Shown: positions 1-8,807, counted from the first letter of the stretch. The stretch is DNA of 42,715 nt from Acinetobacter sp. (GCA_008017315.1 SSHE01000098.1:1-42715); one strand, 5' to 3'. Numbers and translations: made by a program. Notes: generated by a model not told the origin, from the letters alone.

Positions 1-605
1 ATGTAGATGATAAAACAATTATTGATGCGGTCAAGCAGCGTAGTCGTTGGATCTATAAACAATTAAGAGGGTTTCGTGAACAAAGTAAATTTATCACGCC
101 TCGCCAATATAAAAGTGGTGAAAGCCACTTTTATTTGGGTAAACAGTATCAATTGAAAGTACTCCATGATGATGCCAAACCCAAAGGTGTAAAACTGCTG
201 AGAGGAAGATTGCAAGTAAACACCTTAGATACGAATATTGAAAGTATTCAATCTCATTTAAATGAATGGTATAGATCCCGAGCAAAAATCATATTTGAAG
301 CACGTTTGCAGCATATTCTGGAGCAAGCTTTATGGGTGGAAGACCAACCTAATATTCGTTTGATGACCATGCGGACACAGTGGGGAAATTGCTCTCCATC
401 AGGTGTACTGACGCTCAATCCTCATCTAGTGAAAGCACCTACAATCTGCATTGATTATGTGATTCTGCATGAGTTATGCCATTTAGTTGAGCATAATCAT
501 AGTGAGCGTTTCTACCAACTTTTGACTCAAGTGATGCCAGATTGGGAAATAGTGAAAGAGAGATTAGATCATATGGCTGTGAAGTTTTTTAATCAAACCT
601 GTTAA
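1..605 (+). CDS. YgjP/DUF45-family metalloprotease, 5' partial
   Basis: The reading frame is open from base 3 to the stop at 603-605 with no in-frame stop, so the gene begins upstream of the window; an internal TTG at 135 is not the true start. About 200 residues are visible. The zinc motif HELCHLVEHNH (HExxH plus a downstream His) and the preceding MRTQWGNCSPSG segment are typical of the YgjP-like (DUF45, M48-related) predicted metal-dependent hydrolases. The family is widespread in bacteria but its physiological substrate is not settled. Family assignment is secure; function is not. A hairpin followed by a T-run lies just after the gene. Confidence 0.85.
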   Translation, partial: VDDKTIIDAVKQRSRWIYKQLRGFREQSKFITPRQYKSGESHFYLGKQYQLKVLHDDAKPKGVKLLRGRLQVNTLDTNIESIQSHLNEWYRSRAKIIFEARLQHILEQALWVEDQPNIRLMTMRTQWGNCSPSGVLTLNPHLVKAPTICIDYVILHELCHLVEHNHSERFYQLLTQVMPDWEIVKERLDHMAVKFFNQTC

Positions 606-642
606 GGTCTGTCTAATTTTTCTTGACCACTACAATATCAAC

Positions 643-679
643 ATATCCCAATAGAAAAAATCTGTTGGGATATTTTTTG
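643..679 (+). terminator. Intrinsic terminator after the YgjP-type gene
   Basis: Perfect 9-bp arms ATATCCCAA (643-651) and TTGGGATAT (665-673) are separated by 13 bases and followed by a T-run. It sits between a plus-strand gene and the convergent CBS gene. Confidence 0.75.
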
Positions 680-697
680 GGAGTATGATTGTCGCAG

Positions 698-1129
698 TTA
701 GCTGGCAATATAATTCTGTAATTGTTGAATCAGGTTTTTTTGCTGTTCAATAATGCCTTTAACCAAGTCTCCGATGGACACCATACCGATTAATTGACCA
801 TTTTCAACCACAGGTAAGTGACGTAAGTGGCGATCGGTCATCAGTTGTAAAGATTCCTCTACAGTATGCTTACGTTCAATCGTGAGCACTTTGCTGGTCA
901 TAATATCAGAGACCAATGTATCAGAGGATGAACGCTCCATCAGTGCAACTTTACGGGCATAGTCACGTTCTGAGAAAATGCCGATGACAGTGTTTTCCTG
1001 CGTAACGACCAGTGCACCAATGCCTTTATCTGCCATTAAGGTAATCGCTTGGAGTACGGTTGCGTCAGGGGCAATGGTGTAGGTGGTGTGTTCTGGTTTA
1101 GCCTGTAAAACATGTGCAACAGTTAGCAT
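698..1129 (-). CDS. CBS-domain pair protein
   Basis: This 143-residue protein consists almost entirely of two CBS domains, at roughly residues 8-62 and 73-130. Both carry the usual endings (GIFSERDYARKV; GMVSIGDLVKGI). Stand-alone CBS pairs bind adenosyl ligands such as AMP, ATP or NAD and act as energy or redox sensors, but the partner cannot be read from sequence. The ATG start has TAGGAG upstream at good spacing. There is no signal peptide or membrane segment, so it is probably cytoplasmic. It is likely monocistronic, because slyD upstream ends in its own terminator. Confidence 0.85.
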   Translation of the reverse strand: MLTVAHVLQAKPEHTTYTIAPDATVLQAITLMADKGIGALVVTQENTVIGIFSERDYARKVALMERSSSDTLVSDIMTSKVLTIERKHTVEESLQLMTDRHLRHLPVVENGQLIGMVSIGDLVKGIIEQQKNLIQQLQNYIAS

Positions 1130-1244
1130 CGAGATGTCACTCCTATGACGTGTCTTTATCAGTCATAAGCTATAACGTACTTTTGTGAAAATGCAAAGAC
1201 AAAATTGAAAAAAATGTAGGGATGACACAAATTTTGCACAATAA

Positions 1245-1269
1245 AAAACGAGGCATAATACCTCGTTTT
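1245..1269 (-). terminator. Intrinsic terminator of slyD
   Basis: Arms AAAACGAGG (1245-1253) and CCTCGTTTT (1261-1269) form a 9-bp stem with a 7-base loop. Read on the minus strand it ends in a U-rich stretch, directly after the slyD stop. Confidence 0.8.
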
Positions 1270-1292
1270 GGGGTTTAAAAATCCTAAAAGGA

Positions 1293-1775
1293 TTAGTGGT
1301 GATGACCGCCTTCACCATGAACATGACCGTGGTCTAATTCTTCTTCTGTAGCAGGGCGTACTTCAACGATTTCTACATCAAAGGTTAAGTCCTGACCTGC
1401 AAGTGGGTGATTTGCGTCGATAATAATATTGTCACCTTCAATCGCTTTGACGGTTACGATTTGCATACCATCATCAGTTTGTGCCTGAAATTGCATACCC
1501 GCTTGAATATTATCTACGCCTTGAAACATTTGGCGAGGAACTTCTTGTACCATTTCTGCATAGTATTCGCCATAACCTTCCGCTGCTGGTACATTTACGG
1601 TAAGTTTGTCACCAGCAACTTTACCTGTTAAAGCATTTTCCAAACCTGGGATGATATTGCCTGCACCATGTAGGTACGCTAAAGGCTGACCTTCTGATTT
1701 ATCAAGTGTTTGACCTTCACCATTGGTTAGGGTGTAGTGAAATTTGACGACGTGGTCATTTGCAATAGCTGTCAT
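1293..1775 (-). CDS. slyD: FKBP-type peptidyl-prolyl cis-trans isomerase, SlyD-like
   Basis: This 160-residue protein has the SlyD architecture. The N-terminal FKBP half runs to about residue 68 (with PLAYLHGAGNIIPGLENAL). An inserted chaperone (IF) domain follows at about 70-120, then the FKBP fold closes. A short His-rich tail, HGHVHGEGGHHH, occupies residues 149-160. SlyD proteins isomerise X-Pro bonds, act as folding chaperones and bind nickel through the His-rich tail, so a link to metal handling is possible. The tail is much shorter than in E. coli SlyD. The ATG start has only a weak Shine-Dalgarno sequence. The protein is cytoplasmic and its gene has its own terminator. Confidence 0.9.
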   Translation of the reverse strand: MTAIANDHVVKFHYTLTNGEGQTLDKSEGQPLAYLHGAGNIIPGLENALTGKVAGDKLTVNVPAAEGYGEYYAEMVQEVPRQMFQGVDNIQAGMQFQAQTDDGMQIVTVKAIEGDNIIIDANHPLAGQDLTFDVEIVEVRPATEEELDHGHVHGEGGHHH

Positions 1776-1912
1776 TATCGATTCTATCCAATCGTAGGTA
1801 ATAAAGAACTATATGATAAAGAGAATCTGCCAAAAAGGGGAGAGATTTTAGATAAAGAAATATGCTTTTGTGCAAATAAGTGTAAAAAGCTGTATTCAAA
1901 ATAACCCTACCT

Positions 1913-1979
1913 AGCCCTCCCTCATCAGAGGGAAGCTTCCGACTTAGGGCTTTGTATGGTTCTCCCCCTGTGAAGGGGG
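1913..1979. repeat. GC-rich hairpin cluster (REP-like) between ndh and slyD
   Basis: Within an AT-rich spacer, about 67 bases hold nested GC-rich inverted repeats. TCCCTC/GAGGGA lies at 1918-1933, enclosed by AGCCCT (1913-1918) and AGGGCT (1946-1951). CCCCCT/AGGGGG lies at 1964-1979 with a GTGA loop. It looks like a dispersed intergenic repeat and may also end ndh transcripts. Copy number cannot be judged from one window. Confidence 0.5.
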
Positions 1980-2017
1980 TGTATGTTCTGCAAGAGAGGA
2001 ATCGTTTTGGTTTAACA

Positions 2018-3298
2018 TTAGTGTAACTTGACCAATGGGGCTGTACCTTTTCCAAACAAATCACGAGCGGTCAATAAACCTGCACGGGTATAGCCAAGGA
2101 TATTGGCTTGATGCAAGCGATACAGTGAGTGGTACATGGTTTTTGCCAGTAAGCCTTCGACGTGGATATTACCTAATAACTCACCAATCGCACCATTTTG
2201 CGTCAAGGAAACCAAAGAGCCTTTGTCATTAAATTTAAACATAGTAATAGGCTGATTTTTGATTTTACGTACAATGGCATTGACTAGAAAATCAGCTTGT
2301 TGGCTGGCAACCTGTGCACGTGGTGCCAGTACAGGTTGATTGGCGATAGGTTGGCAGTGAGCACAGTCACCAAAAGCAAAAATATTCGGATCATCAACCG
2401 ATTGCAAGGTGGCATAGACTTTGATTCGTCCAATACGGTCTAGGGTTAAGCCAAAATTTTGTGTGACGGAGGGTGCTTTGATGCCTGCTGCCCAGACTTT
2501 GAGATTGGCGGCAAAGATTTGACCATTTTGACAATAGACGTGGGTATCATCAATTTTTTCCACTTTATGTTGGGTAAAGACATTGATGCCGTATTTATGC
2601 AGCTGCTGTAGTGCACCTTGTGCAACTTTATCGGATAGTGCAGGTAAAATACGTTCTGCGGCTTCGATGATATTGATTTTTACTTTATTCGGGTCGATAC
2701 CATCCAAACCGTAGCGATGAAAGTCCTGTGCTGCCTGATGTAATTCGGCTGCCAGTTCTACGCCTGTTGCTCCTGCACCAATGATGGTAATGTTTAATGG
2801 CTGTTCTCTAGGTTGAGCATGGGCTTGTAGATAGAGATTGAGCAAATCACGTTGGAAGGTATCAGCTTGGGTACGATTATCCAAAAAATGGCAATATTGC
2901 TGTGCACCTGGCGTTGCAAAATCATTGGAAGTTGAGCCAATGGCAAGTACCAGCGTATCGTAGCCAATACGGCGTTCATCAGCCAGTTGTACATTGCCTT
3001 GCATGAGCGGTGAAAGGACGATTTCCTGCTGTTCACGGTCAATACTGCTAAGGTAGCCAAGTTGAAATTTATAATGATGCTTTTTGGCATGGGCGAAGTA
3101 ATTGATTTCTTCGCTGGCAGCATTGAGTGTACCTGCGGCAATTTCATGTAATAACGGTTTCCAGATATGGGTCAGGCTGGTATCAACCAGTGTAATCTGG
3201 ATATGTTTCTTTTTACCGATGTGCTGTCCAAGCTGAGTTGCTAGCTCCAAACCGCCTGCACCACCACCGACAATGACAATACGATGTTGTTTAGCCAT
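2018..3298 (-). CDS. ndh: Type II NADH dehydrogenase
   Basis: The 426-residue flavoprotein has an N-terminal FAD-binding Rossmann motif GGGAGG (residues 11-16) and a second NADH-binding motif GAGATG (174-179). A late FAD motif, FAFGDCAHC, is also present. This is the two-dinucleotide-fold layout of the non-proton-pumping NADH:quinone oxidoreductase, which passes electrons from NADH to ubiquinone at the inner face of the membrane. Length and order fit Ndh of gammaproteobacteria, and the C-terminal region is the likely membrane anchor. ATG start; GGAA lies upstream. It is transcribed alone, and the GC-rich hairpin cluster follows it. Confidence 0.9.
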   Translation of the reverse strand: MAKQHRIVIVGGGAGGLELATQLGQHIGKKKHIQITLVDTSLTHIWKPLLHEIAAGTLNAASEEINYFAHAKKHHYKFQLGYLSSIDREQQEIVLSPLMQGNVQLADERRIGYDTLVLAIGSTSNDFATPGAQQYCHFLDNRTQADTFQRDLLNLYLQAHAQPREQPLNITIIGAGATGVELAAELHQAAQDFHRYGLDGIDPNKVKINIIEAAERILPALSDKVAQGALQQLHKYGINVFTQHKVEKIDDTHVYCQNGQIFAANLKVWAAGIKAPSVTQNFGLTLDRIGRIKVYATLQSVDDPNIFAFGDCAHCQPIANQPVLAPRAQVASQQADFLVNAIVRKIKNQPITMFKFNDKGSLVSLTQNGAIGELLGNIHVEGLLAKTMYHSLYRLHQANILGYTRAGLLTARDLFGKGTAPLVKLH

Positions 3299-3388
3299 AG
3301 GTTAATTCCTATTATTTTAGTAAAGATTAAGTATAAATTGACCTCATCATGGCATGTCCGTGCGGTATTGTCATTTGCTCATTTGCAT

Positions 3389-4720
3389 TTATGACTGATG
3401 AATTGGGTAAATCACCGCTTTGAGTGTATGTCCCTGTATCAATTGAACTAGATGACGTAGCCATGCCATGAATCTATGCCACAGGCTGGCTTCGACCAAT
3501 GCTATGTCCTGTTGTACTTCAATTTTGTGTAGAGACTGTTTAAATTGTTGAATATCAATTTTTGCCAAAGGCATGGCGGGTTGTATGAGAGGTGCGTGGA
3601 GCTGTGGCTGTAATAATGTGATGGTAAATTGCAATTGTTCGGGTTGTTTTAAGGGTTGTAAAAGCTGCATAGGTTGTTGTTGCAGGATGAAACGCTGTTG
3701 TAGAGTATCAAATTTTTTTACATCCAGAACATCATTATTTTTGAGTAAACTCAAGGTATGGTAACTTTGGCTTTGTGGTAGATTGACCTGATACATTAGC
3801 TTTTTCCCAGCAATAATCGGGATGTCGGCAATCTTTTGGTCACGGCTAAATAAATGTTTGGTTTGACTATATTGATAACCAATATTGAGTAAGGTATAAG
3901 CCACATCGGCACGTTTTTGTTTCGATGCTGTTCCCATGACAATGACAATGAGACGACGATATTCATTGGTATTAGGATCTAATCGATTGGCAGTTAAGGC
4001 GAGATTGTAGCCTGCGGCATCGGTGTAGCCTGTTTTTAAACCATCCACACTGTCATCTTTTTTCAATAAAATATTGGTTGCTCGATGATGAATGTCTTTG
4101 TAGCGAAACTCTTGTTGTTTTGAGTAATTTAGGTATTCAGGCGTATCTTGAATGATAGCTTGCGATAACAGTGCAAGGTCAAGAGCAGACGCATAATGTT
4201 CCTGCATGGTAATGCCTGATGGATTGCTAAAGTGGGTATGCTGCATCCCTAGTTGTTGTGCTGTGGTATTCATCAAGTTTAGAAATTGGGGAATATCGCC
4301 AGAAATGAGTGTCCCAAGGGTGAGTGCTGCATCATTAGCAGACATGATAATCAGTCCTGAAATTAATTCTTGTACCGTGATCTGTGCATTGGGGTGTAAT
4401 TTTAAACGTGATTCGTCACCTTTGACTGTGCGAACTACTTCAGGAACAGTCACCATCTGCTCAAGCGATAATTTGCCTTGCTCAATTGCTTTTAGTGCCA
4501 GATACCCCACCATCATTTTGGTCAGAGAAGCAGGTGCACGTTGTAGATTTTCATTGTGTGAAGCGATGATTTGCTGTGATTGTGGGTCAAAAATCACCCA
4601 GCTTTGTGCTTCTACACTTTGTGGGTCGAGATTGAGTACCTGTGTATGATTTTGAGCATGGCTGAATAGGGAAAGACTACTACAAATAATAACGGCAAGA
4701 GTTTGGGGGAAACGAAGCAC
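3389..4720 (-). CDS. dacD: D-alanyl-D-alanine carboxypeptidase (PBP5/6 family)
   Basis: The three active-site motifs of S11 penicillin-binding proteins are present in order: SLTK (residues 65-68), SAN (127-129) and KTG (229-231). An N-terminal signal peptide ends near SHAQ. The C-terminal stretch is amphipathic and basic, as in PBP5/6 membrane anchors. The enzyme trims the terminal D-Ala from peptidoglycan pentapeptides in the periplasm. At 443 residues it is longer than the 380-400 usual for DacA/DacC, which fits the PBP6b-like DacD of Acinetobacter; the paralogue symbol is less certain than the family. The start is GTG. It is divergent from the M61 peptidase gene. Confidence 0.85.
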   Translation of the reverse strand: MLRFPQTLAVIICSSLSLFSHAQNHTQVLNLDPQSVEAQSWVIFDPQSQQIIASHNENLQRAPASLTKMMVGYLALKAIEQGKLSLEQMVTVPEVVRTVKGDESRLKLHPNAQITVQELISGLIIMSANDAALTLGTLISGDIPQFLNLMNTTAQQLGMQHTHFSNPSGITMQEHYASALDLALLSQAIIQDTPEYLNYSKQQEFRYKDIHHRATNILLKKDDSVDGLKTGYTDAAGYNLALTANRLDPNTNEYRRLIVIVMGTASKQKRADVAYTLLNIGYQYSQTKHLFSRDQKIADIPIIAGKKLMYQVNLPQSQSYHTLSLLKNNDVLDVKKFDTLQQRFILQQQPMQLLQPLKQPEQLQFTITLLQPQLHAPLIQPAMPLAKIDIQQFKQSLHKIEVQQDIALVEASLWHRFMAWLRHLVQLIQGHTLKAVIYPIHQS

Positions 4721-4863
4721 AATAAACCTGATGAAACCTGAGAATACAGGGCGTAGATGCTAGACCGTTTTGCCAAAAACTACCAGCGAAAAATACTTTG
4801 AATAGGTAAAATTAAAAGCGGAAAATGATACACTTGTCATGATTGCTCACAGGACGAAAATAC

Positions 4864-6573
4864 ATGATTCACTATCAACTTGAATTTGATGATTTTAACC
4901 AGCATTTAATTCACGTTACACTACGTTTTTTAGCCAATCCACAGCAACAACTTTGGTTGCCGACATGGATTCCAGGTAGTTATCTGATTCGTGAGTTTTC
5001 CAAGCATATTGAGCAGGTTCGTGCATTTGATGAAGCGGGTCGTCAATTACAGATAGATAAAACCCATAAAAATCGCTGGCAACTGTTTAATATTGACCAT
5101 GAATTTATTAGCCTTGAATATAAAGTCTATGCCTATGATTTGTCGGTACGAGGGAGCTATGTGGATCAGATTCGTGTGTATGTCAATCCAACAGCTATCT
5201 GTATGGGTTTGACAGGGCAGGAACATGCACCACATGAGTTAGAGTTGTTTTTGCCCAAAGCATTGCAACATTTTAGCTATGCTGGGGCTTTGCCGAGTAA
5301 ATCACTGGTTCAGGGACGTTTTACCCTAAAAGCGAAAAACTATGCACACTTGATGGATAGCCCATTTGAGTTGGCAGTGCAGGATAGGTTTAGTTTTGAA
5401 GCAGAAGGGATCACCCATGATTTTGTCTTATCTGGTCATCATCAAGCGAATGTACAACGCTTAAAACAGGATATTGAAAAAATTTGCCGTACCGAGATTC
5501 AAATGTTTGGTTCAGCACCTTTTGAGCATTATACCTTTCTGACGATGGTCACAGGGAATTTGTATGGTGGTTTGGAACATGCTGAAAGTACCAGTCTGAT
5601 TTGTCCTCGTGAGGATTTACCCAAAGCTGATGAAAAAGCTCAACCGAGCAAGGATTATCAGCGTTATTTAGGATTATGTAGTCATGAGTATTTTCACTCG
5701 TGGCTGGTGAAGTTTATTCGTCCTGAAAACTATGTTGAGCCAAATTTGCATGAGGAAGACTACACCTCATTACTGTGGATATTTGAGGGTTTTACCTCGT
5801 ATTATGATGATTTGATTCTGGCAAGAAGTGGGGTGATTTCGAGTGATGCTTATTTGGCGTTATTGACTGAACAAATCAATCGCTATCTACAAAATCCAGG
5901 GCGTAAAGTACAATCGGTCAGTGAATCGAGTTTTGATGCGTGGATTAAATTCTATCGTCCTGATGAAAATTCCAATCATGCTGGGACAAGCTATTATAAT
6001 AAAGGGGCATTAGTTGCCTTATGTCTGGATTTGGGGCTGCGTTGCCAAGGCTCAAGTTTGGATGAATTAATGCGTCGGTTATATGCCAATGCACAGGCTG
6101 GAGTTCAAGTACATGAACGTACAATCTTTGAATTATGTCATGCTCTTACAGGGCAAAATTGGATTGAACGCTTAAGTTCATTGATTTTTTCTACCGATGA
6201 TTTACCACTGGCAGAGTTGCTGGCAGCATTTGGCGTGCGATATGAAATTCAGACCGAAAAAACTTTGGCATTTGGTGCAAAAGTACAGGAAAAACCAGAA
6301 GGTCTATTGCTGCAACAGGTGTTAAGAGATTCCAGTGCGGCACAGGCAGGCTTATCGGCGAATGACATTGTCATTGCATTGGATGGCATCCGTATCAGCC
6401 AAAACCTATGGCAAAGTAAAGCCAAAGAAAATCGTGTATTGCGTTGTCATGCGTTTCGTCGGGATGAGTTGATGCAATTTGAATTAAATGCACAAGAATA
6501 CCCATTGCCAACGGTGCGTTTGCGAGTAGAACATCAGGATAAATTGATGCAATGGTTGGATTGCAAGCTGTAA
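4864..6573 (+). CDS. M61-family metallopeptidase with C-terminal PDZ domain
   Basis: The protein is a 569-residue glycyl-aminopeptidase-like M61 enzyme. An N-terminal beta domain comes first, then GGLEH (residues 235-239) and the zinc motif HEYFH (274-278) with a downstream FEGF glutamate. A PDZ domain occupies about 475-560 and has a normal carboxylate-binding-loop region. M61 peptidases cleave N-terminal Gly or Ala, but the natural substrate here is unknown. I chose ATG 4864 over an in-frame TTG at 4843 because AGGA at 4851-4854 is correctly spaced for it. No signal peptide is seen, so it is probably cytoplasmic. It is convergent with the bigR-like gene. Confidence 0.88.
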   Translation: MIHYQLEFDDFNQHLIHVTLRFLANPQQQLWLPTWIPGSYLIREFSKHIEQVRAFDEAGRQLQIDKTHKNRWQLFNIDHEFISLEYKVYAYDLSVRGSYVDQIRVYVNPTAICMGLTGQEHAPHELELFLPKALQHFSYAGALPSKSLVQGRFTLKAKNYAHLMDSPFELAVQDRFSFEAEGITHDFVLSGHHQANVQRLKQDIEKICRTEIQMFGSAPFEHYTFLTMVTGNLYGGLEHAESTSLICPREDLPKADEKAQPSKDYQRYLGLCSHEYFHSWLVKFIRPENYVEPNLHEEDYTSLLWIFEGFTSYYDDLILARSGVISSDAYLALLTEQINRYLQNPGRKVQSVSESSFDAWIKFYRPDENSNHAGTSYYNKGALVALCLDLGLRCQGSSLDELMRRLYANAQAGVQVHERTIFELCHALTGQNWIERLSSLIFSTDDLPLAELLAAFGVRYEIQTEKTLAFGAKVQEKPEGLLLQQVLRDSSAAQAGLSANDIVIALDGIRISQNLWQSKAKENRVLRCHAFRRDELMQFELNAQEYPLPTVRLRVEHQDKLMQWLDCKL

Positions 6574-6601
6574 TGACAATTCAGTGAAGATGACTTAAGG
6601 G

Positions 6602-6619
6602 GTGCGATAGGTATCGCAC
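6602..6619. repeat. Perfect hairpin between convergent genes
   Basis: GTGCGAT (6602-6608) and ATCGCAC (6613-6619) flank an AGGT loop. It has no T-run on either side, so it is a strong RNA hairpin but not a textbook terminator. It may still help separate the two convergent transcripts. Confidence 0.5.
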
Positions 6620-6649
6620 TTGCTGCTTGAATCCGCCAGCTTAAAAATA

Positions 6650-6964
6650 TTACTCAACCTGACAATACAAACCATACAAAGTTTGCATAATCACCAGTAC
6701 ACGTTCATCGGCAATACGGTAAAAAATTTGTTTTCCCTCTCGACGTGTGAGTACCATCTCAGATTTTCTGAGTACGGTGAGTTGTTGTGACAGCGTCGGC
6801 TGATGAATATCGGTCTTTTGTTCAATGGTTTGTACATTCATTTCACCATCAACCAATGTACATAGAATTTTCAGGCGATCTGGATTGGACAGCACTTTTA
6901 ATTGTTCCGCCACCATGTCCACTTTATTAAAGTCAAATTGGATGTCAGTTTCAGTGTTTAACAT
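6650..6964 (-). CDS. bigR: ArsR-family persulfide-sensing repressor, BigR/SqrR type
   Basis: The 104-residue winged-helix protein has the ArsR core (KVLSNPDRLKILC then HQPTLSQQLTVLRKSEMV). It lacks the metal-binding CxC motif of ArsR/SmtB. Its only two cysteines are C35 and C101, 66 residues apart, the same spacing as the reactive cysteine pair of BigR and SqrR, which form a polysulfide bridge when reactive sulfur rises. It is divergent from two YeeE/YedE genes and a Blh-like enzyme, the usual BigR partners. The inference is a repressor released by sulfide or persulfide. Identification is by family, cysteine spacing and context. Confidence 0.82.
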   Translation of the reverse strand: MLNTETDIQFDFNKVDMVAEQLKVLSNPDRLKILCTLVDGEMNVQTIEQKTDIHQPTLSQQLTVLRKSEMVLTRREGKQIFYRIADERVLVIMQTLYGLYCQVE

Positions 6965-7002
6965 ACGAACTATAAAATCCTCAATATAGGGCTTGATTAA
7001 AA

Positions 7003-7024
7003 TATAATTTTATATAATATTATA
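7003..7024. promoter_or_regulatory. Candidate operator for the BigR-like repressor
   Basis: TATAAT (7003-7008) and ATTATA (7019-7024) form an inverted repeat, and TATAATATTATA (7013-7024) is itself a perfect 12-bp palindrome. The site overlaps the AT-rich promoter area between the repressor and the transporter genes, where an autoregulatory operator would lie. The exact half-sites are a guess, because the whole region is A/T. Confidence 0.45.
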
Positions 7025-7047
7025 GCTAAAATTACGAGATTTCAATC

Positions 7048-7461
7048 ATGCACGATTTCATTTTTGCATTCATCGGTGGCACATTGCTGGGTGCCAGTAC
7101 GATTGGCTACTTATATATCAATGGGCGTATTGCAGGTATTAGCGGTATTATAGCTTATGTTATGACAGCAAAGGAAATTTCTAAGTCACCTGCACTATAT
7201 TTTTTGTTGGGATTATTGCTTGTGCCATTTGTATATCAGATGCTGGCAACCCCACAGATTGTGTTAAATAGTTCACCTATTGCGATGTTAGTTGCAGGGT
7301 TATTGGTGGGTATAGGGACTCGTATGGGGTCTGGATGTACCAGTGGGCATGGGATTTGTGGTATCAGTCGTTTATCCGTGCGTTCAATCGTGGCGACTGC
7401 AACTTTTATGTTGATGGGTTTTGTGACGGTATTTGTCATGCGTCATGTCATCGGGGGGTGA
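7048..7461 (+). CDS. YeeE/YedE-family membrane protein, first half-transporter
   Basis: The 137-residue protein has about four hydrophobic segments and the conserved GSGCTSGHGICGISR segment of the YeeE/YedE (sulfur transport, DUF395) family. The Cys in GCTSGHG corresponds to the cysteine that relays thiosulfate in characterised YeeE. It is half the size of full-length YeeE and is followed two bases later by the matching second half. The pair is therefore probably a split transporter for thiosulfate or another sulfur species in the inner membrane. Position behind a BigR-type operator supports sulfur-responsive expression. Transport direction and substrate are inferred. Confidence 0.82.
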   Translation: MHDFIFAFIGGTLLGASTIGYLYINGRIAGISGIIAYVMTAKEISKSPALYFLLGLLLVPFVYQMLATPQIVLNSSPIAMLVAGLLVGIGTRMGSGCTSGHGICGISRLSVRSIVATATFMLMGFVTVFVMRHVIGG

Positions 7462-7463
7462 GT

Positions 7464-7883
7464 ATGAAAAATTTTGCAGCATTTATTTTTGGTGGGGTGT
7501 TTTCGCTTGGACTGATGTTATCGGGCATGTCCAATCCTGAGAAAGTACTTAATTTTTTGGATATTTTTGGGACATGGGATGCAAGTTTGATGTTTGTGAT
7601 GGGTGGAGCTGTGATGTTGGCTTTTATCCCCTTTCAAAAGGTTGTACGTGCCGCTTCGCCTAAAACCTTGTTGGGCGAGTTGATTGAATTGCCTCGAAAT
7701 ACGCAAATTGATAAAAAATTATTACTCGGTGGTGCACTATTCGGGATAGGCTGGGGTATCGCAGGCATTTGTCCTGCACCTGCTTTGACCTTAATCGGGC
7801 TTGGTCATTATGAGGTGTTTTATTTCATCGTGGCGATGCTTGGTGGTATGTGGATCTATCATAAAATGAGTGGAGGATATTAA
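7464..7883 (+). CDS. YeeE/YedE-family membrane protein, second half (DUF6691-like)
   Basis: The 139-residue membrane protein has SGMSNPEKVLNFLDIFGTWD and GIGWGIAGICPAPAL, the second-half signature of YeeE/YedE proteins. It includes a Cys-Pro that may take part in sulfur relay. The ATG at 7464 is two bases after the preceding stop; a longer frame starting inside the previous gene is rejected. Paired half-proteins of this type are common beside BigR and Blh. It probably assembles with the product of the preceding gene. Confidence 0.82.
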   Translation: MKNFAAFIFGGVFSLGLMLSGMSNPEKVLNFLDIFGTWDASLMFVMGGAVMLAFIPFQKVVRAASPKTLLGELIELPRNTQIDKKLLLGGALFGIGWGIAGICPAPALTLIGLGHYEVFYFIVAMLGGMWIYHKMSGGY

Positions 7884-7884
7884 G

Positions 7885-8757
7885 ATGACGATACAAGCAC
7901 AAGTTCAGCATTTTTTTGATGAAGCAACCAATACCTATAGCTATGTTGTGAGTGACCCTGCGAGCAAGCAGTGTGCCATTATTGATAGTGTACTCAATTA
8001 TGACCCTGCATCGGCAACGACCAGTACCACAGGGGCAGATGAAATGATTGCCTATATTCGGATACAGGGCTTAACTGTACAGTGGATTTTGGAAACCCAT
8101 GTTCATGCCGATCACATGACGGCTTCGCAATATTTAAAAGAAAAGCTTGGTGGTCAGATTGCCATGAGCCAGAAAATTGCACTGGTACAGGAAGTCTTTA
8201 GTGCGGTTTATCATATAGATATGAAGTACTTTAATAGTCATCAATCATTTGACTATCTGTTTGATGACCATGAAAAATTTATGATTGGTGACATGCAAGC
8301 CTATAATATTCCAACACCAGGACATACGCCTGCCTGTTTGAGTTATGTGATTGGGGATGTAGTATTTGTTGGCGATACGTTGTTTATGCCAGATTATGGT
8401 ACAGCACGTTGCGATTTTCCAAAAGGCAGTGCCGAAGTGCTATATGATTCTGTACAAAAGTTATTTGCCTTGCCTGATGAGATGCGTATGTTTATGTGTC
8501 ACGATTATTTACCTGCAACACGGCATGAATATAACTTTCAGACTGATGTAAAAACCCAAAAAAATCATAATATTCATATTCATCATGGGATTGAAAAGCA
8601 AGATTTTGTTCTCATGCGTCAAAAACGGGATGCAACACTGGCGATGCCTAAGCTGATTTTACCATCAATACAAGTGAATATGGATGCGGGACGACTGCCT
8701 GAACCTGAAGCCAATGGAGTGCGTTATTTAAAGCTGCCATTGAACTTTTTTAAATAA
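7885..8757 (+). CDS. Metallo-beta-lactamase-fold persulfide dioxygenase-like enzyme (Blh type)
   Basis: The 290-residue MBL-fold protein has HVHADH (residues 72-77), a GHTP His, the GDTLFMPDYGTARCDF metal-ligand segment and HDY near the C-terminus. This motif set is shared by ETHE1/Blh-type enzymes, which use a single iron to oxidise glutathione persulfide to sulfite. I chose ATG 7885 because GGAGG at 7872-7876 precedes it and it begins one base after the transporter stop; an in-frame GTG at 7870 would lie inside that gene. It ends the BigR-controlled operon. Iron-dependent persulfide oxidation is inferred from family and neighbours. Confidence 0.8.
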   Translation: MTIQAQVQHFFDEATNTYSYVVSDPASKQCAIIDSVLNYDPASATTSTTGADEMIAYIRIQGLTVQWILETHVHADHMTASQYLKEKLGGQIAMSQKIALVQEVFSAVYHIDMKYFNSHQSFDYLFDDHEKFMIGDMQAYNIPTPGHTPACLSYVIGDVVFVGDTLFMPDYGTARCDFPKGSAEVLYDSVQKLFALPDEMRMFMCHDYLPATRHEYNFQTDVKTQKNHNIHIHHGIEKQDFVLMRQKRDATLAMPKLILPSIQVNMDAGRLPEPEANGVRYLKLPLNFFK

Positions 8758-8807
8758 ATTTTTGTGTTATATTTGGGGCATAGAACATAACGCTTAGGTT
8801 AGACAAG

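Noticed and set aside
135..605. Start of the first gene at TTG 135
   Set aside because: The frame is open to the window edge and the upstream residues fit the family, so the gene is a 5' partial.
7335..7883. 182-residue version of the second YeeE-type protein
   Set aside because: It would start inside the preceding gene; ATG 7464 follows that stop by two bases and fits the family length.
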